A DNA stretch of 64,000 nucleotides from Ancylobacter sp. Lp-2. Lineage in GTDB: Bacteria > Pseudomonadota > Alphaproteobacteria > Rhizobiales > Xanthobacteraceae. Shown one piece after another: positions 29,720-38,850 of this stretch. The notes below the pieces were generated by a model. The model was not told where the DNA came from, ran no database searches, and was given only the letters and a program-made list of their open reading frames with translations. The position numbers were made by a program, and so were the translations under genes. How positions within the stretch are numbered: position 1 is the stretch's first letter; every line of letters starts with the position of its first letter. The stretch is from assembly GCF_020523795.1 (NCBI RefSeq), contig NZ_JAJALI010000002.1, positions 183,690 through 247,689 on the forward strand, given 5' to 3'.

Positions 29720-31390
29720 ATGCGTATCAGGCTGCGGGGCGGGCGGGTGCTCGACCCGACGAACCGCGAGAACGCCGTGGCGCGCGACGTCGAGTTCGTC
29801 GACGGCCGCGTCGTCGCGCCGACAGGCGAGAGGGCCGACGCGGAATATGAGCTCGGCGGCGCCATCGTGATGGCTGGTGGTATCGACCTGCACAGCCACA
29901 TTGCCGGCGGCAAGATGAACCTTGCCCGGCTGCTGATGCAGGAAGACCGGCGGGCTTATCCCGAGAAGATCCTGCCGGGAATGTCCGGGTCGTTCTGCGG
30001 CTGCGGTGGCGGGCGGGCGGTGCCGACGGCACACGCGACCGGCTGCCGCTATGCCGAGCTCGGCTACACCACGGTGTTCGAACCGGCGATGCTCGGCTCG
30101 AATGCCCGCTCCGCGCATCTCGAGATGGCGGATATCCCCAATCTCGACACCGGCGCCTATCTGGTGCTCGGCAATGACGACTTCATCCTGCGGCTGATCG
30201 CCAGGGGCGCGCCGCAGGAAGAGATCAACGCCTATGTCGGCTGGATGCTGAAGGCGACGCAGGCCTTCGCGATCAAGATCGTCAATCCCGGCGGCATCAA
30301 CGCCTTCAAGTTCAACGCCCGCAAGCTCGACCTCGACGAGGCCAACCCGCATTACGAGGTCACCCCGCGCACGGTGCTGACCACGCTGATCCGCGCGGTG
30401 ACCGAACTCGGCGTGCCGCACCCGATCCATCTGCATGGCTGCAATCTCGGCGTGCCCGGCAATGACGAGACGACGCTCGCCACGATTGCCGCCACCGAGG
30501 GGCGGCGACTGCACCTGACGCATCTGCAGTTCCATTCCTACGGCACCGAGGGCGACCGGCGGTTCTCTTCCTCTGCCGCACGCATCGCCGCGATGGTGAA
30601 CGCCAATCCCAACATCTCCGTCGATGTCGGGCAGGTAATGTTCGGCCAGACGGTGACGGCGTCGGCCGACTACATGTCGCAATACCGCAACCGTGGTCTT
30701 GCGAACCCCAAGAAATCGATCGGCATGGACATCGAGCTCGATGCCGGTTGCGGCGTGGTGCCGTTCGAATACCGCGACAAGAACTTCGTCAACGCGCTGC
30801 AATGGGCGATCGGGCTGGAACTGTTCCTGCTGGTCGAGGATCCCTGGCGGATCTTCCTCACCACCGACCACCCCAATGGCGGGCCGTTCACCACCTATCC
30901 GCACCTGATCCGGCTGCTGATGGACCGCGACTTCCGCAACGCCCAGCTCGCCACGCTGAACAAGACGGCGCAGGCGCACACGCTGCTCGGCGGCATCACC
31001 CGCGAATATTCGCTGGAGGAGATCGCCATCCTGACGCGGGCGGCGCCGGCGCGCATTCTCGGGCTCGCCGACAAGGGCCACCTGGCGCCGGGCGCGGTGG
31101 CCGACATCGCCGTGCATGACGAGAACGCCGACCGCGAGGCGATGTTCTCCAAGGCGAAGCTGGTGTTCAAGGACGGTCGGCTGATCGTCCGCGACGGCGA
31201 GGTGGTCGACCTCGCGCCGGGCACCACCCATGTGGTGCGCACCGAGTTCGACACCGCCATCGAGGGCAAGCTCGACGCCTGGTTCGACCGCACGGTCGGG
31301 CTGAAAGCCAAGCATTTCCGCATCGCCGACGGCGAATTGCGCGGCGGGCGCGGCCCGACGGTACTGACCTGCGTGGGAGGTGCGTCGTGA
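29720..31390 (+). CDS. fhcA: Formyltransferase/hydrolase complex subunit A (amidohydrolase)
   Basis: A 556-residue amidohydrolase-superfamily protein homologous to formylmethanofuran dehydrogenase subunit A. The metal-binding His58-Ser-His60 pair, His-Leu-His-Gly-Cys-Asn and Thr-Thr-Asp-His-Pro-Asn blocks are present. FhcA carries the hydrolase site releasing formate from formyl-methanofuran. A clear Shine-Dalgarno (GGGAGGGG) precedes the ATG. It lies 93 bp after fhcB and overlaps fhcD by 4 bp. Confidence 0.94.
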   Translation: MRIRLRGGRVLDPTNRENAVARDVEFVDGRVVAPTGERADAEYELGGAIVMAGGIDLHSHIAGGKMNLARLLMQEDRRAYPEKILPGMSGSFCGCGGGRAVPTAHATGCRYAELGYTTVFEPAMLGSNARSAHLEMADIPNLDTGAYLVLGNDDFILRLIARGAPQEEINAYVGWMLKATQAFAIKIVNPGGINAFKFNARKLDLDEANPHYEVTPRTVLTTLIRAVTELGVPHPIHLHGCNLGVPGNDETTLATIAATEGRRLHLTHLQFHSYGTEGDRRFSSSAARIAAMVNANPNISVDVGQVMFGQTVTASADYMSQYRNRGLANPKKSIGMDIELDAGCGVVPFEYRDKNFVNALQWAIGLELFLLVEDPWRIFLTTDHPNGGPFTTYPHLIRLLMDRDFRNAQLATLNKTAQAHTLLGGITREYSLEEIAILTRAAPARILGLADKGHLAPGAVADIAVHDENADREAMFSKAKLVFKDGRLIVRDGEVVDLAPGTTHVVRTEFDTAIEGKLDAWFDRTVGLKAKHFRIADGELRGGRGPTVLTCVGGAS

Positions 31391-32295
31391 TCCTCAACGG
31401 CGTCGAGATCCGCGACAGCTTCGCCGAGGCCTTCCCGATGGTGGGCACGCGGCTGATCATCACCGCCGACACGCCGGACTGGGCGATGACGGCCGGGCGC
31501 GTCACCACAGGATTTGCCACCTCGGTCATCGGCTGCGGCTGCGAGGCGGGGGTGGAGCGGGTCATCGCCCCCGAGGACACGCCCGACGGGCGGCCGGGGG
31601 TGGCGATCCTGATCTTCGCCATGGACTTCAAGAGCCTGAAGACCGTGGTCCCGCTGCGGCTCGGCCAATGCATCCTCACCTGCCCGACCACCGCCTGCTA
31701 TGCCGGCGTCGAGGGCGGCAAAAGGGTGCCGCTGGCCAAGACCATCCGCTACTTCTCCGATGGCTACCAGATCTCCAAGAAGTTCGGTGACGAGCGCTTC
31801 TGGCGCCTGCCGGTGATGGATGGCGAGTTCGTCTGCGACGAGGACACCGGCTCGGTGGAAGGCGTCGGCGGCGGCAACATCCTGATCCTCGCCCGCTCGC
31901 GGGGACAGGCGCTGCACGCCGCCGAGCAGGCGGTGAAGGCGATGAGCCGGGTCGAGGGCGTCATCCTGCCGTTCCCCGGCGGGGTGGTGCGCTCCGGCTC
32001 CAAGGTCGGCTCGAAATACAAGGCGCTGTTCGCCTCCACCAACGATTCCTACTGCCCGACGCTGCGTGGCGTGGCGGCCACCTCGGCGCTGCCCGACGAA
32101 GTCGGCAGCGTGATGGAGATCGTCATCGACGGGGTGAGTTTCGATGCCGTGGCCGCGGCGACGCGGGTCGGTATCGAGGCGGTGTGCGCGGTCGGCAGCA
32201 CCGGCGGCGTGGTGGCCATCGACGCCGGCAATTACGGCGGCAATCTCGGCCCGTTCCACTTCAAGCTGCGCGACATCATGGGAGGCGTGGCATGA
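31387..32295 (+). CDS. fhcD: Formylmethanofuran--H4MPT formyltransferase (FhcD)
   Basis: A 302-residue formyltransferase (Ftr family) moving the formyl group between H4MPT and the methanofuran-type carrier of the Fhc complex. The N terminus (Val-Glu-Ile-Arg-Asp-Ser-Phe-Ala-Glu-Ala-Phe) and the Gly-Gly-Gly-Asn-Ile-Leu-Ile-Leu block are characteristic, and the length is as expected. The start is GTG at 31387, overlapping the fhcA stop, and its own stop overlaps the fhcC start (ATGG...TGA region at 32292-32295). Confidence 0.94.
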   Translation: MILNGVEIRDSFAEAFPMVGTRLIITADTPDWAMTAGRVTTGFATSVIGCGCEAGVERVIAPEDTPDGRPGVAILIFAMDFKSLKTVVPLRLGQCILTCPTTACYAGVEGGKRVPLAKTIRYFSDGYQISKKFGDERFWRLPVMDGEFVCDEDTGSVEGVGGGNILILARSRGQALHAAEQAVKAMSRVEGVILPFPGGVVRSGSKVGSKYKALFASTNDSYCPTLRGVAATSALPDEVGSVMEIVIDGVSFDAVAAATRVGIEAVCAVGSTGGVVAIDAGNYGGNLGPFHFKLRDIMGGVA

Positions 32296-33086
32296 GCGTC
32301 GTGCTGCGACTGAAAGCGCCGCTTGCCGCGCGGCTCGACCTCGAGGGCGTGACGCCCGCCGCGCTGGCCGGCAAGGCGCTCGCCGAGGTGGAGGCGCTCG
32401 CGCTGCCGCATGGCGGGCGCAGCGTGCCGCTCGGCGAGCTGTTCGCGGTGCGCGCGGGCGGCGAGGGGCGGCTGGTGATCGAGGGCGGCGATGCCCGGCT
32501 CGACGGGGTCGGCGCCGGCCTCTCGGCGGGTGAGATCGTCGTTGAGGGTGACGTCGGCGCCCATGCCGGGCGTGGCCTGGCGGGCGGCCTGCTGCGCATC
32601 TCCGGCGATGCCGGCGACGAACTGGCGGCCGGCATGACCGGCGGGCGGATCGAAGTGGCCGGCAATGCCGGCGCGCGGGTCGGCGCGGCGCCCTCTGGCG
32701 CGCGGCGCGGCATGGCGGGCGGCGTGGTCGCGATCCGCGGCAGCGCGGGCATCCGTGCCGGCGAACGCCAGCGCGGCGGGCTGATTTTCGTCGGCGGCGA
32801 TGTCGGCGACGAGGCGGCGACCGACATGATCGCCGGCACGCTGGCGGTGGCCGGCCGATTCGGCGCCGGCACCGGGCGCGGCATGAAGCGTGGTACGCTG
32901 CTCGCGCGCACGGCGCCGGAGCTCCCCGAGGGGTTCGCCGACACCGGCACGCACGACCTCGTGGCGCTGCGGCTGATGGCGCGCCGGGTACCCGATCTCG
33001 CGGCGCTGATCGGCGCCGCCGTCACCGCCCGCCGCCTGGTCGGCGACCGCCTGCAGGGCGGGCTGGGCGAGGTGCTCGTGCTCTAG
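32292..33086 (+). CDS. fhcC: Formyltransferase/hydrolase complex subunit C
   Basis: A 264-residue protein rich in Gly-containing repeats (Gly-Asp-Val-Gly, Gly-Asn-Ala-Gly, Gly-Gly-Arg-Ile) spaced like the right-handed beta-helix of glutamate-synthase C-terminal and FwdC/FmdC domains. It is the structural partner in FhcABCD. The start overlaps the fhcD stop. The last gene of the fhc run; no T-rich terminator is evident after it. Confidence 0.92.
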   Translation: MSVVLRLKAPLAARLDLEGVTPAALAGKALAEVEALALPHGGRSVPLGELFAVRAGGEGRLVIEGGDARLDGVGAGLSAGEIVVEGDVGAHAGRGLAGGLLRISGDAGDELAAGMTGGRIEVAGNAGARVGAAPSGARRGMAGGVVAIRGSAGIRAGERQRGGLIFVGGDVGDEAATDMIAGTLAVAGRFGAGTGRGMKRGTLLARTAPELPEGFADTGTHDLVALRLMARRVPDLAALIGAAVTARRLVGDRLQGGLGEVLVL

Positions 33087-33188
33087 GATCGCCGGCGGCG
33101 TTCCCGCGCGACGCCGTGCCGCACATCGGCGGAACCGGCTTACCGAGGGATATGCGGCGAATTGTCAAGGCCTTGCCGCGGTTGTGAG

Positions 33189-33208
33189 CGATCCTCAGTC
33201 TAGGATCG
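33189..33208. promoter_or_regulatory. 7-bp inverted repeat upstream of the cytochrome c gene
   Basis: CGATCCT at 33189-33195 pairs perfectly with AGGATCG at 33202-33208 around a 6-nt loop, lying about 85 bp before the cytochrome c start and 100 bp after fhcC. It could be an operator or part of a weak terminator; there is no T-run. Confidence 0.3.
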
Positions 33209-33292
33209 TTCCAGGCAAGGCGCTAAGCTTCAACCGGGTCAAGCGCCGCAGCGACGGCGCCGTTCAATGACAAGCACTTAGGAAGGAAACCC

Positions 33293-33691
33293 ATGAACCG
33301 TCTTCTCGCCGCCGCTACCCTCCTCGCCCTCGGCTCCACCGTCGCGCTCGCCGACGGCGACGCCACCAAGGGCGCCAACGTGTTCAAGAAATGCATGGCC
33401 TGCCATGCCGTCGGTGACGGCGCCAAGAATAAGGTCGGCCCGGAGCTGAACGGCATCGTCGGCCGCAAGATGGGCGCGGTGGAAGGGTTCAACTATTCCG
33501 ACACGCTCAAGGAGCACAACGCCAAGGGCGACGTGTGGACCGCCGAACAGCTGAGCACCTACCTCACCAATCCGCGCCAGGCCATGCCGGGCGTGAAGAT
33601 GGTGTTCGCCGGCCTCCCGAAGGACGACGACCGCGCCGACCTGCTGGCCTATCTCTCGCAGTACGACGCCACCGGCGCCAAGAAGCCCTGA
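33293..33691 (+). CDS. Periplasmic class I cytochrome c (cytochrome c2-like)
   Basis: A 132-residue precursor with a signal peptide (cleavage after Ala-Leu-Ala20) and one heme site, Cys34-Met-Ala-Cys37-His38. The axial Met is likely the one in Pro-Gly-Val-Lys-Met near 100. Insertions around Gly-Arg-Lys-Met-Gly and the Asn-Pro-Arg-Gln-Ala-Met-Pro-Gly block are typical of cytochrome c2/c550. It probably moves electrons from the methanol-oxidising system towards the terminal oxidase. It has its own good ribosome binding site and stands between the fhc and xox units. Confidence 0.9.
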   Translation: MNRLLAAATLLALGSTVALADGDATKGANVFKKCMACHAVGDGAKNKVGPELNGIVGRKMGAVEGFNYSDTLKEHNAKGDVWTAEQLSTYLTNPRQAMPGVKMVFAGLPKDDDRADLLAYLSQYDATGAKKP

Positions 33692-33866
33692 TGGATCGGT
33701 CCTGAGCGACCGGTCCTGAACGGATCGGCGTCCTAGGCCGATCGGTTGATCCCGGCCGGTACTTCCGGTCGGGGAGACCGCGCGCCGGCCGCTACGGCGG
33801 ATGCGCGGCATCGTCCGGCCAAGGGTTCCCGGCCGGGCGGGAACAAGGGAGGCGACCGGCAGCCGG

Positions 33867-34856
33867 ATGACCATGAGGTTTCCGCCGAGGTTTCCCGTTT
33901 TGAACCGCCGCGCCGCGCTTGCCTTCGGGGCATTCGCGGCGGGCAGCGTGTTCCTCGACGGTGCGATGCCGTTCTGCGGCTGCGCCTTTGCCGCGCCGGA
34001 TCGGGAGATCTCGCTCGGCGAGATTGCGCCCGGCGTGTTCGTCCACCGCGCGCCCTATGAATTGCTGGCGCCCGATAATGACGGCGCCATCGCCAATGTC
34101 GGCCTCGTGGTCGGCACCGAGGCGGCGGCGGTGATCGACACCGGCAACAGCCACATCGCCGGCCAGCGCCTGCTTGAGGCGGTGCGCCGCGTCACCGACC
34201 GGCCGCTGCGCTACGTCATCAACACCCACATGCATCCCGACCACGTGCTGGGCAACTCGGCCCTGCAGGGCGAGGGGGTGCGCTTCGTCGGCCACCGCAA
34301 GCTGCCGCGCGCGCTCTCGGTGCGGGCCGACACCTATCTCGACCAGGTGAAGCGCCTGCTCGGCCCGGCGGGGGAGGGCACGCGGATCGTGCTGCCGGAT
34401 CTCCTGGTGGAGGACCGGCTGGTGCTCGACCTCGGCGGCCGGGCGCTGGAGCTCGAGGCCCATCCCACCGCGCACACCGACAACGACCTGACGATTCGCG
34501 ATTCGGCGAGCGACAGCTGGTTCCTCGGCGACCTGCTTTTCGTCGGTCACGTGCCGACTCTCGACGGCAGCCTGCAGGGCTGGCTCGGCGTTCTCGACGC
34601 GCTGACGGCCCGCACGGCCGCCCGCGCCGTGCCCGGCCACGGTCCGGGGGAGGTGGGGTGGCCCGAGTCTGCGGCGGCCGAGCGCCGGTATCTGGAGACG
34701 CTGCGCGCCGACGTGCGGCGCTTCATCGCAGACGGTGTCCCGATGGGGGAAGCGGCCGAGCGGACCGGGCTATCGGAGCGGGCGGACTGGGCGCTTTTCG
34801 ACGAATTCAACGCCCGCAACGCGATCGCTGCCTATCACGAATTCGAGTGGGAATGA
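33867..34856 (+). CDS. Quinoprotein relay system zinc metallohydrolase (MBL fold)
   Basis: A 329-residue metallo-beta-lactamase-fold protein. The metal motif His121-Met-His123-Pro-Asp125-His126 is complete, with later His residues in Thr-Ala-His-Thr-Asp-Asn and Gly-His-Gly-Pro. The N terminus carries an Arg-Arg followed by a hydrophobic stretch that may be a Tat signal. The family is known as SoxH-related metallohydrolases associated with quinoprotein dehydrogenases; its substrate is unknown. It lies directly upstream of the xoxF promoter region. The start at 33867 was chosen for fit with the ribosome binding site; ATG 33873 is possible. Confidence 0.8.
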   Translation: MTMRFPPRFPVLNRRAALAFGAFAAGSVFLDGAMPFCGCAFAAPDREISLGEIAPGVFVHRAPYELLAPDNDGAIANVGLVVGTEAAAVIDTGNSHIAGQRLLEAVRRVTDRPLRYVINTHMHPDHVLGNSALQGEGVRFVGHRKLPRALSVRADTYLDQVKRLLGPAGEGTRIVLPDLLVEDRLVLDLGGRALELEAHPTAHTDNDLTIRDSASDSWFLGDLLFVGHVPTLDGSLQGWLGVLDALTARTAARAVPGHGPGEVGWPESAAAERRYLETLRADVRRFIADGVPMGEAAERTGLSERADWALFDEFNARNAIAAYHEFEWE

Positions 34857-35306
34857 CCCATCGGCAGTCCCCGGCAGCTGGCGCGGGCGCTGCGGCAGGC
34901 ATGGCGACCGGCGGGCCCCAAGGGGGGAATCCAACGAATTCACCAAAAAATTAAAGTATTCTTCTCTGGTATACAGTACATCACTTCGCAGGTGCAGCAA
35001 CTCATAAGCGCCTGCAGCAATTTCATAATAAGAGAGTTTCGGCGGCGCGGTTCTTATTGCGCGTTGTTCAAAATCGGTCTAGGGTCACCACATCTCCGGC
35101 TTCAATGACTTTCGGGGCCCAAAACCTCGAAATTCACTTCGCAGGCCAGCTTGGGGCGAGGCCCCCGTGATTTCCGGCTGTTCTCCCCCCAGCCGGTCGT
35201 GACACGCTGTCGGAGATGAACGTGAAAAGAGAATAATAAACCGATCACGGCACGGCTGAATACAGCCCCTGTGGCCGGAGGAACGCGTTGAGGAGGAGAT
35301 ATACGC
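34857..35306 (+). promoter_or_regulatory. xoxF upstream control region
   Basis: A 450-bp gene-free region with an unusually AT-rich core (about 34930-35070) ahead of xoxF, consistent with a strong regulated promoter, followed by a long potential leader. The ribosome binding site AGGAGGAG ends 8 nt before the ATG and is close to ideal. No known riboswitch class was recognised. Exact -10/-35 elements could not be assigned with confidence. Confidence 0.55.
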
Positions 35307-37112
35307 ATGCGCAAGCTTGCCTGTGCGGCGCTGCTTTTGGGTGTTGCCGTCTATGCTTGGCCTGCCGCGGCCAATGACGGACTGACCAAGATCATCAAGG
35401 ACCCCAAACAATGGGGTATTCAGACCGGTGACTACGCCAACACCCGGTATTCCAAGCTCGATCAGATCAACGCCGGCAATGTCGGCAAGCTGCAGGTAGC
35501 CTGGAGCTTCTCCACTGGCGTACTGCGCGGCCACGAAGGTGGACCGCTGGTGATCGGCGACGTGATGTATGTGCACACGCCGTTCCCCAACATCGTCTAC
35601 GCACTCGACCTGAACAATGACGGCAAGATCCTTTGGAAATATGAGCCCAAGCAGGATCCCAACGTCATTCCGGTGATGTGCTGCGACACCGTCAACCGCG
35701 GTCTCGCCTATTCCGACGGCATGATCTACCTGCATCAGGCCGACACCACTCTCGTCGCGCTCGACGCGAAGACCGGCGAGAAGAAGTGGTCGGTGCTCAA
35801 CGGCGATCCCAAGAAGGGTGAGACCAACACCGCCACCGTGCTGCCGGTGAAGGACAAGGTCATCGTCGGCATCTCCGGCGGCGAGTTCGGCGTGCGCTGC
35901 CACGTCACCGCCTACGACACCAAGACCGGCAAGCAGGTGTGGCGCGGTTATTCGATGGGCCCGGACAGCGATCTGCTGGTCGACCCGGAGAAGACCACCG
36001 CTCTTGGCAAGCCCGTCGGCAAGGACTCTTCGCTGAAGACCTGGGAAGGCGATCAGTGGAAGATCGGCGGCGGCTGCACCTGGGGCTGGTATTCCTACGA
36101 TCCCGAGACCAACCTCGTCTATTACGGCTCGGGCAACCCCTCGACCTGGAACCCCAAGCAGCGTCCCGGCGACAACAAGTGGTCGATGACGGTCTGGGCG
36201 CGTGACGCCGACACCGGCGTCGCCAAGTGGGTCTACCAGATGACCCCCCACGACGAGTGGGACTATGACGGCATCAACGAGATGATCCTGACGGATCAGC
36301 AGTTCAACGGCGCTCCGCGCAAGCTGCTGACCCATTTCGACCGCAACGGCTTCGGCTATACGCTGGACCGCGTGTCGGGCGACCTGCTCGTTGCCGAGAA
36401 GTATGACCCGGCGGTGAACTGGGCCACCAAGGTCGATATGGACAGGAACAGCCCGACCTTCGGTCGTCCGCTGGTCGTGGCCAAGTATTCGACCGAGCAG
36501 AACGGCGAAGACGTGAACTCGAAGGGCATCTGCCCGGCGGCGCTCGGTACCAAGGACCAGCAGCCGGCGGCGTTCTCGCCCAAGACGAACCTCTTCTACG
36601 TGCCGACCAACCACGTCTGCATGGACTACGAGCCGTTCCGCGTCAGCTACACCGCGGGCCAGCCCTATGTCGGTGCGACCCTGTCGATGTACCCGGCCCC
36701 CAACAGCCATGGCGGCATGGGTAACTTCATCGCCTGGGACAACACCAAGGGTAAGATCGTCTGGTCGCTGCCCGAGCCGTTCTCGGTGTGGTCGGGCGCT
36801 CTCGCCACCGCCGGCGACGTGGTCTTCTACGGCACGCTGGAAGGCTACCTGAAGGCGGTCGACGCCAAGACGGGTAAGGAACTGTACAAGTTCAAGACCC
36901 CGTCGGGCATCATCGGCAACGTCACCACCTATGAGCATGGCGGCAAGCAGTACGTCGCCGTCCTCTCGGGTGTCGGCGGCTGGGCCGGCATCGGCCTCGC
37001 GGCCGGCCTGACCGACCCGAATGCCGGTCTCGGCGCCGTGGGTGGCTATGCGGCCCTCAGCAGCTACACCAACCTCGGTGGCCAGCTGACGGTGTTCGCC
37101 GTTCCTAACTGA
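35307..37112 (+). CDS. xoxF: Lanthanide-dependent methanol dehydrogenase XoxF (XoxF5 type)
   Basis: A 601-residue precursor with a signal peptide (cleavage near Ala-Ala-Ala-Asn) and a PQQ eight-bladed propeller. The vicinal disulfide is Cys125-Cys126. Asp319-Tyr-Asp321 supplies the catalytic Asp and the extra Asp that coordinates a lanthanide, separating XoxF from calcium MxaF. It oxidises methanol (and often formaldehyde) in the periplasm, passing electrons to XoxG. It heads the xoxF-xoxG-xoxJ unit and has a near-ideal ribosome binding site, as expected for an abundant enzyme. Base composition at codon third positions is less GC-extreme than neighbours, in keeping with high expression. Confidence 0.96.
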   Translation: MRKLACAALLLGVAVYAWPAAANDGLTKIIKDPKQWGIQTGDYANTRYSKLDQINAGNVGKLQVAWSFSTGVLRGHEGGPLVIGDVMYVHTPFPNIVYALDLNNDGKILWKYEPKQDPNVIPVMCCDTVNRGLAYSDGMIYLHQADTTLVALDAKTGEKKWSVLNGDPKKGETNTATVLPVKDKVIVGISGGEFGVRCHVTAYDTKTGKQVWRGYSMGPDSDLLVDPEKTTALGKPVGKDSSLKTWEGDQWKIGGGCTWGWYSYDPETNLVYYGSGNPSTWNPKQRPGDNKWSMTVWARDADTGVAKWVYQMTPHDEWDYDGINEMILTDQQFNGAPRKLLTHFDRNGFGYTLDRVSGDLLVAEKYDPAVNWATKVDMDRNSPTFGRPLVVAKYSTEQNGEDVNSKGICPAALGTKDQQPAAFSPKTNLFYVPTNHVCMDYEPFRVSYTAGQPYVGATLSMYPAPNSHGGMGNFIAWDNTKGKIVWSLPEPFSVWSGALATAGDVVFYGTLEGYLKAVDAKTGKELYKFKTPSGIIGNVTTYEHGGKQYVAVLSGVGGWAGIGLAAGLTDPNAGLGAVGGYAALSSYTNLGGQLTVFAVPN

Positions 37113-37123
37113 AACTGACGGAA

Positions 37124-37149
37124 GCGCCGTCTCCTCACGGGGACGGCGC
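37124..37149 (+). terminator. Hairpin between xoxF and xoxG
   Basis: An 8-bp perfect stem (37124-37131 with 37142-37149), extended by three more pairs including one G-T, closes a TCAC loop 12 nt after the xoxF stop. It is followed by CTGTTCCC rather than a long T-run. It may be a partial terminator or 3' stabiliser that makes xoxF transcripts exceed xoxG. Confidence 0.5.
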
Positions 37150-37331
37150 CTGTTCCCACCGACGGCAACGGGGCCTGGCCATCGTCGAGGCGATGCGCCA
37201 GGCCCCCGCGTCTCGGGCTACCGAACCTTATGAGAATCTTAGAATCATCCCAGGTCGTGTGCCGGCTGCGCGTCGCCATCACGGTGCATTCCGACCCCAA
37301 ATTCTGGCCTGGTGCCTTCGGGAGTGACCCC

Positions 37332-37976
37332 ATGACGAATTCCGCTTTCGGACGGTCGAACCCCAGCCCGGCGCGCAAGCGCCCCGCAGGGCGCGTACTG
37401 TCCGCGTTGCTGGCCATCGCTCCGCTGGTCATGTGCCTTGCCCTGCCGCCCGCCGCCGCACAGGCGCAGGAGCAGCCCGCCGCTTCGGCCAACGCGGTCG
37501 GCACCGCGCCTGACGGCTCGAAGACCCATGGCGGCCAAGAGGCGAGCGTGGACGATCTCGGCAAGTACACCCTGCCCGACGGCACGCCGACCTACCGCAT
37601 CGCTCCCGATGGCACGATGGACTGGTTCACCTATTCCGGCTACCGCCGCTATCACGCCGAGTGCCATGTCTGCCACGGCCCGGACGGCATGGGCTCGACC
37701 TATGCGCCGGCGCTCGCCAACTCTCTGAAGACGCTCACCTACGAGCAGTTCATGGAGACGGTGGTGAACGGCAAGAAGACCATCGGCGTCGGCACGGCCG
37801 ATCAGGTGATGCCGGCCTTCGGCGAGAACCTGAACGTCATGTGCTACATGGACGACCTCTACGTCTACCTCAAGGCCCGCGCCGACGGCGCGCTCGACCG
37901 CACGCGCCCCAGCAAGCGCGAGGACAAGACGAAGGCCTATGGTGAAAATGAGAACCAGTGCTTCGGCCGGAAGTGA
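37332..37976 (+). CDS. xoxG: Methanol-oxidation cytochrome c, XoxG
   Basis: A 214-residue precursor with a signal peptide (hydrophobic core about 21-44) and a single heme site, Cys111-His-Val-Cys114-His115. A further Cys appears near the C terminus and at Val-Met-Cys-Tyr-Met. It belongs to the methanol-metabolism-related c-type cytochromes that accept electrons from XoxF. The start at 37332 has a GGAG upstream and a sensible signal peptide; the open frame continues 34 codons upstream without homologous character. It is 219 bp after xoxF. Confidence 0.88.
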   Translation: MTNSAFGRSNPSPARKRPAGRVLSALLAIAPLVMCLALPPAAAQAQEQPAASANAVGTAPDGSKTHGGQEASVDDLGKYTLPDGTPTYRIAPDGTMDWFTYSGYRRYHAECHVCHGPDGMGSTYAPALANSLKTLTYEQFMETVVNGKKTIGVGTADQVMPAFGENLNVMCYMDDLYVYLKARADGALDRTRPSKREDKTKAYGENENQCFGRK

Positions 37977-37998
37977 CCGGTTGGGCCGGCTTGGCGGG

Positions 37999-38850
37999 AT
38001 GACCCGCTCCGCCGGTCCACGGGCGGCGACCCTCGCCGGGCTGATCGTCGCGGCGCTGCTGCCGGGGACGATCCGGCCGGCGGCGGCGCAGGTCTCCGAT
38101 CTCGTCGACCGCTCGACGCTGAGGGTGTGCGCCGATCCGGCCAACATGCCCTTCACCGACGAGAAGGGCGAGGGGTTCGAGAACCGGATCGCCGATCTGC
38201 TCGCCAAGAAGCTCGACGTTCCGCTCGACTATACCTGGTTTCCGCAGGCGACGGGCTTCTACCGCATGACGCTCGGCCTCAAGCGCTGCGACATCGTCAT
38301 GGGCTATGTCGCCGGCGGCGATCCGGTGCTGAACACCAATGCCTATTACCGGTCCGCCTGGGTGCTGATCTCCCGCAAGGGGGGACCGCTGGACGGGATC
38401 GACAGCCTCTCCGATCCGCGGCTCAAGGGCCTGCATATCGGCATCGTGGCCGGCTCGCCGCCGGGCGACCATCTGCAGCGCAACGGGCTGATGGGCTTCG
38501 CCCGGCCCTATGCGCTGATGGTCGATCGCCGCTATGAGAGCCCGGCCGAGCAGATGATCGCCGACATCAATGCCGGTACCATCGACGCGGGCATCCTGTG
38601 GGGGCCCATCGGCGGTTATTATGCCCGCCGCTCCGAGGCGCCGCTCTCGGTGGTGCCGCTGACCAAGGAGCGCGGCGACCCGCAGATGACCTACCGCATC
38701 ACCTTCGGCATCCGGCCCGGGGAGCTGAACTGGAAGCACCAGCTCAACGAGTTCATCGCCAGCGAACAGCCGGAGATCAACCGCATCCTGCTGGAGTTCG
38801 GCGTGCCGCTGCTGGACGAGCGCAACCAGCCGATCGAGGCTGGCAAATGA
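37999..38850 (+). CDS. xoxJ: Periplasmic solute-binding-like protein XoxJ
   Basis: A 283-residue protein of the extracellular solute-binding family 3 fold, MxaJ/XoxJ subtype. The signal peptide runs to about Ala-Ala-Ala-Gln. Then Leu-Arg-Val-Cys-Ala-Asp-Pro-Ala-Asn-Met-Pro-Phe starts the mature lobe. XoxJ is thought to help activate or assemble XoxF rather than import a solute. I chose ATG 37999, which gives a clean signal peptide just after xoxG; starts at 37939 or 37948 inside xoxG are possible. It overlaps the next gene by 4 bp (ATGA). Confidence 0.88.
   Translation: MTRSAGPRAATLAGLIVAALLPGTIRPAAAQVSDLVDRSTLRVCADPANMPFTDEKGEGFENRIADLLAKKLDVPLDYTWFPQATGFYRMTLGLKRCDIVMGYVAGGDPVLNTNAYYRSAWVLISRKGGPLDGIDSLSDPRLKGLHIGIVAGSPPGDHLQRNGLMGFARPYALMVDRRYESPAEQMIADINAGTIDAGILWGPIGGYYARRSEAPLSVVPLTKERGDPQMTYRITFGIRPGELNWKHQLNEFIASEQPEINRILLEFGVPLLDERNQPIEAGK

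Noticed and set aside
33692..33790. Palindromic GATCGG/CCGATC segments after the cytochrome c gene as a terminator
   Set aside because: The stems have mismatches and no T-run follows, so I could not support a terminator call.
35287..35309. The xoxF ribosome binding site AGGAGATATAC resembles that of T7 gene 10 expression vectors
   Set aside because: The match is only 11 nt, a good Shine-Dalgarno followed by AT-rich spacer is expected for a highly expressed gene, and the flanks are native-looking; no sign of a construct.
35307..37112. Assignment as calcium-dependent MxaF
   Set aside because: Asp321 follows the catalytic Asp319-Tyr, where MxaF has Ala, and there is no mxaI small-subunit gene; XoxG and XoxJ partners follow.
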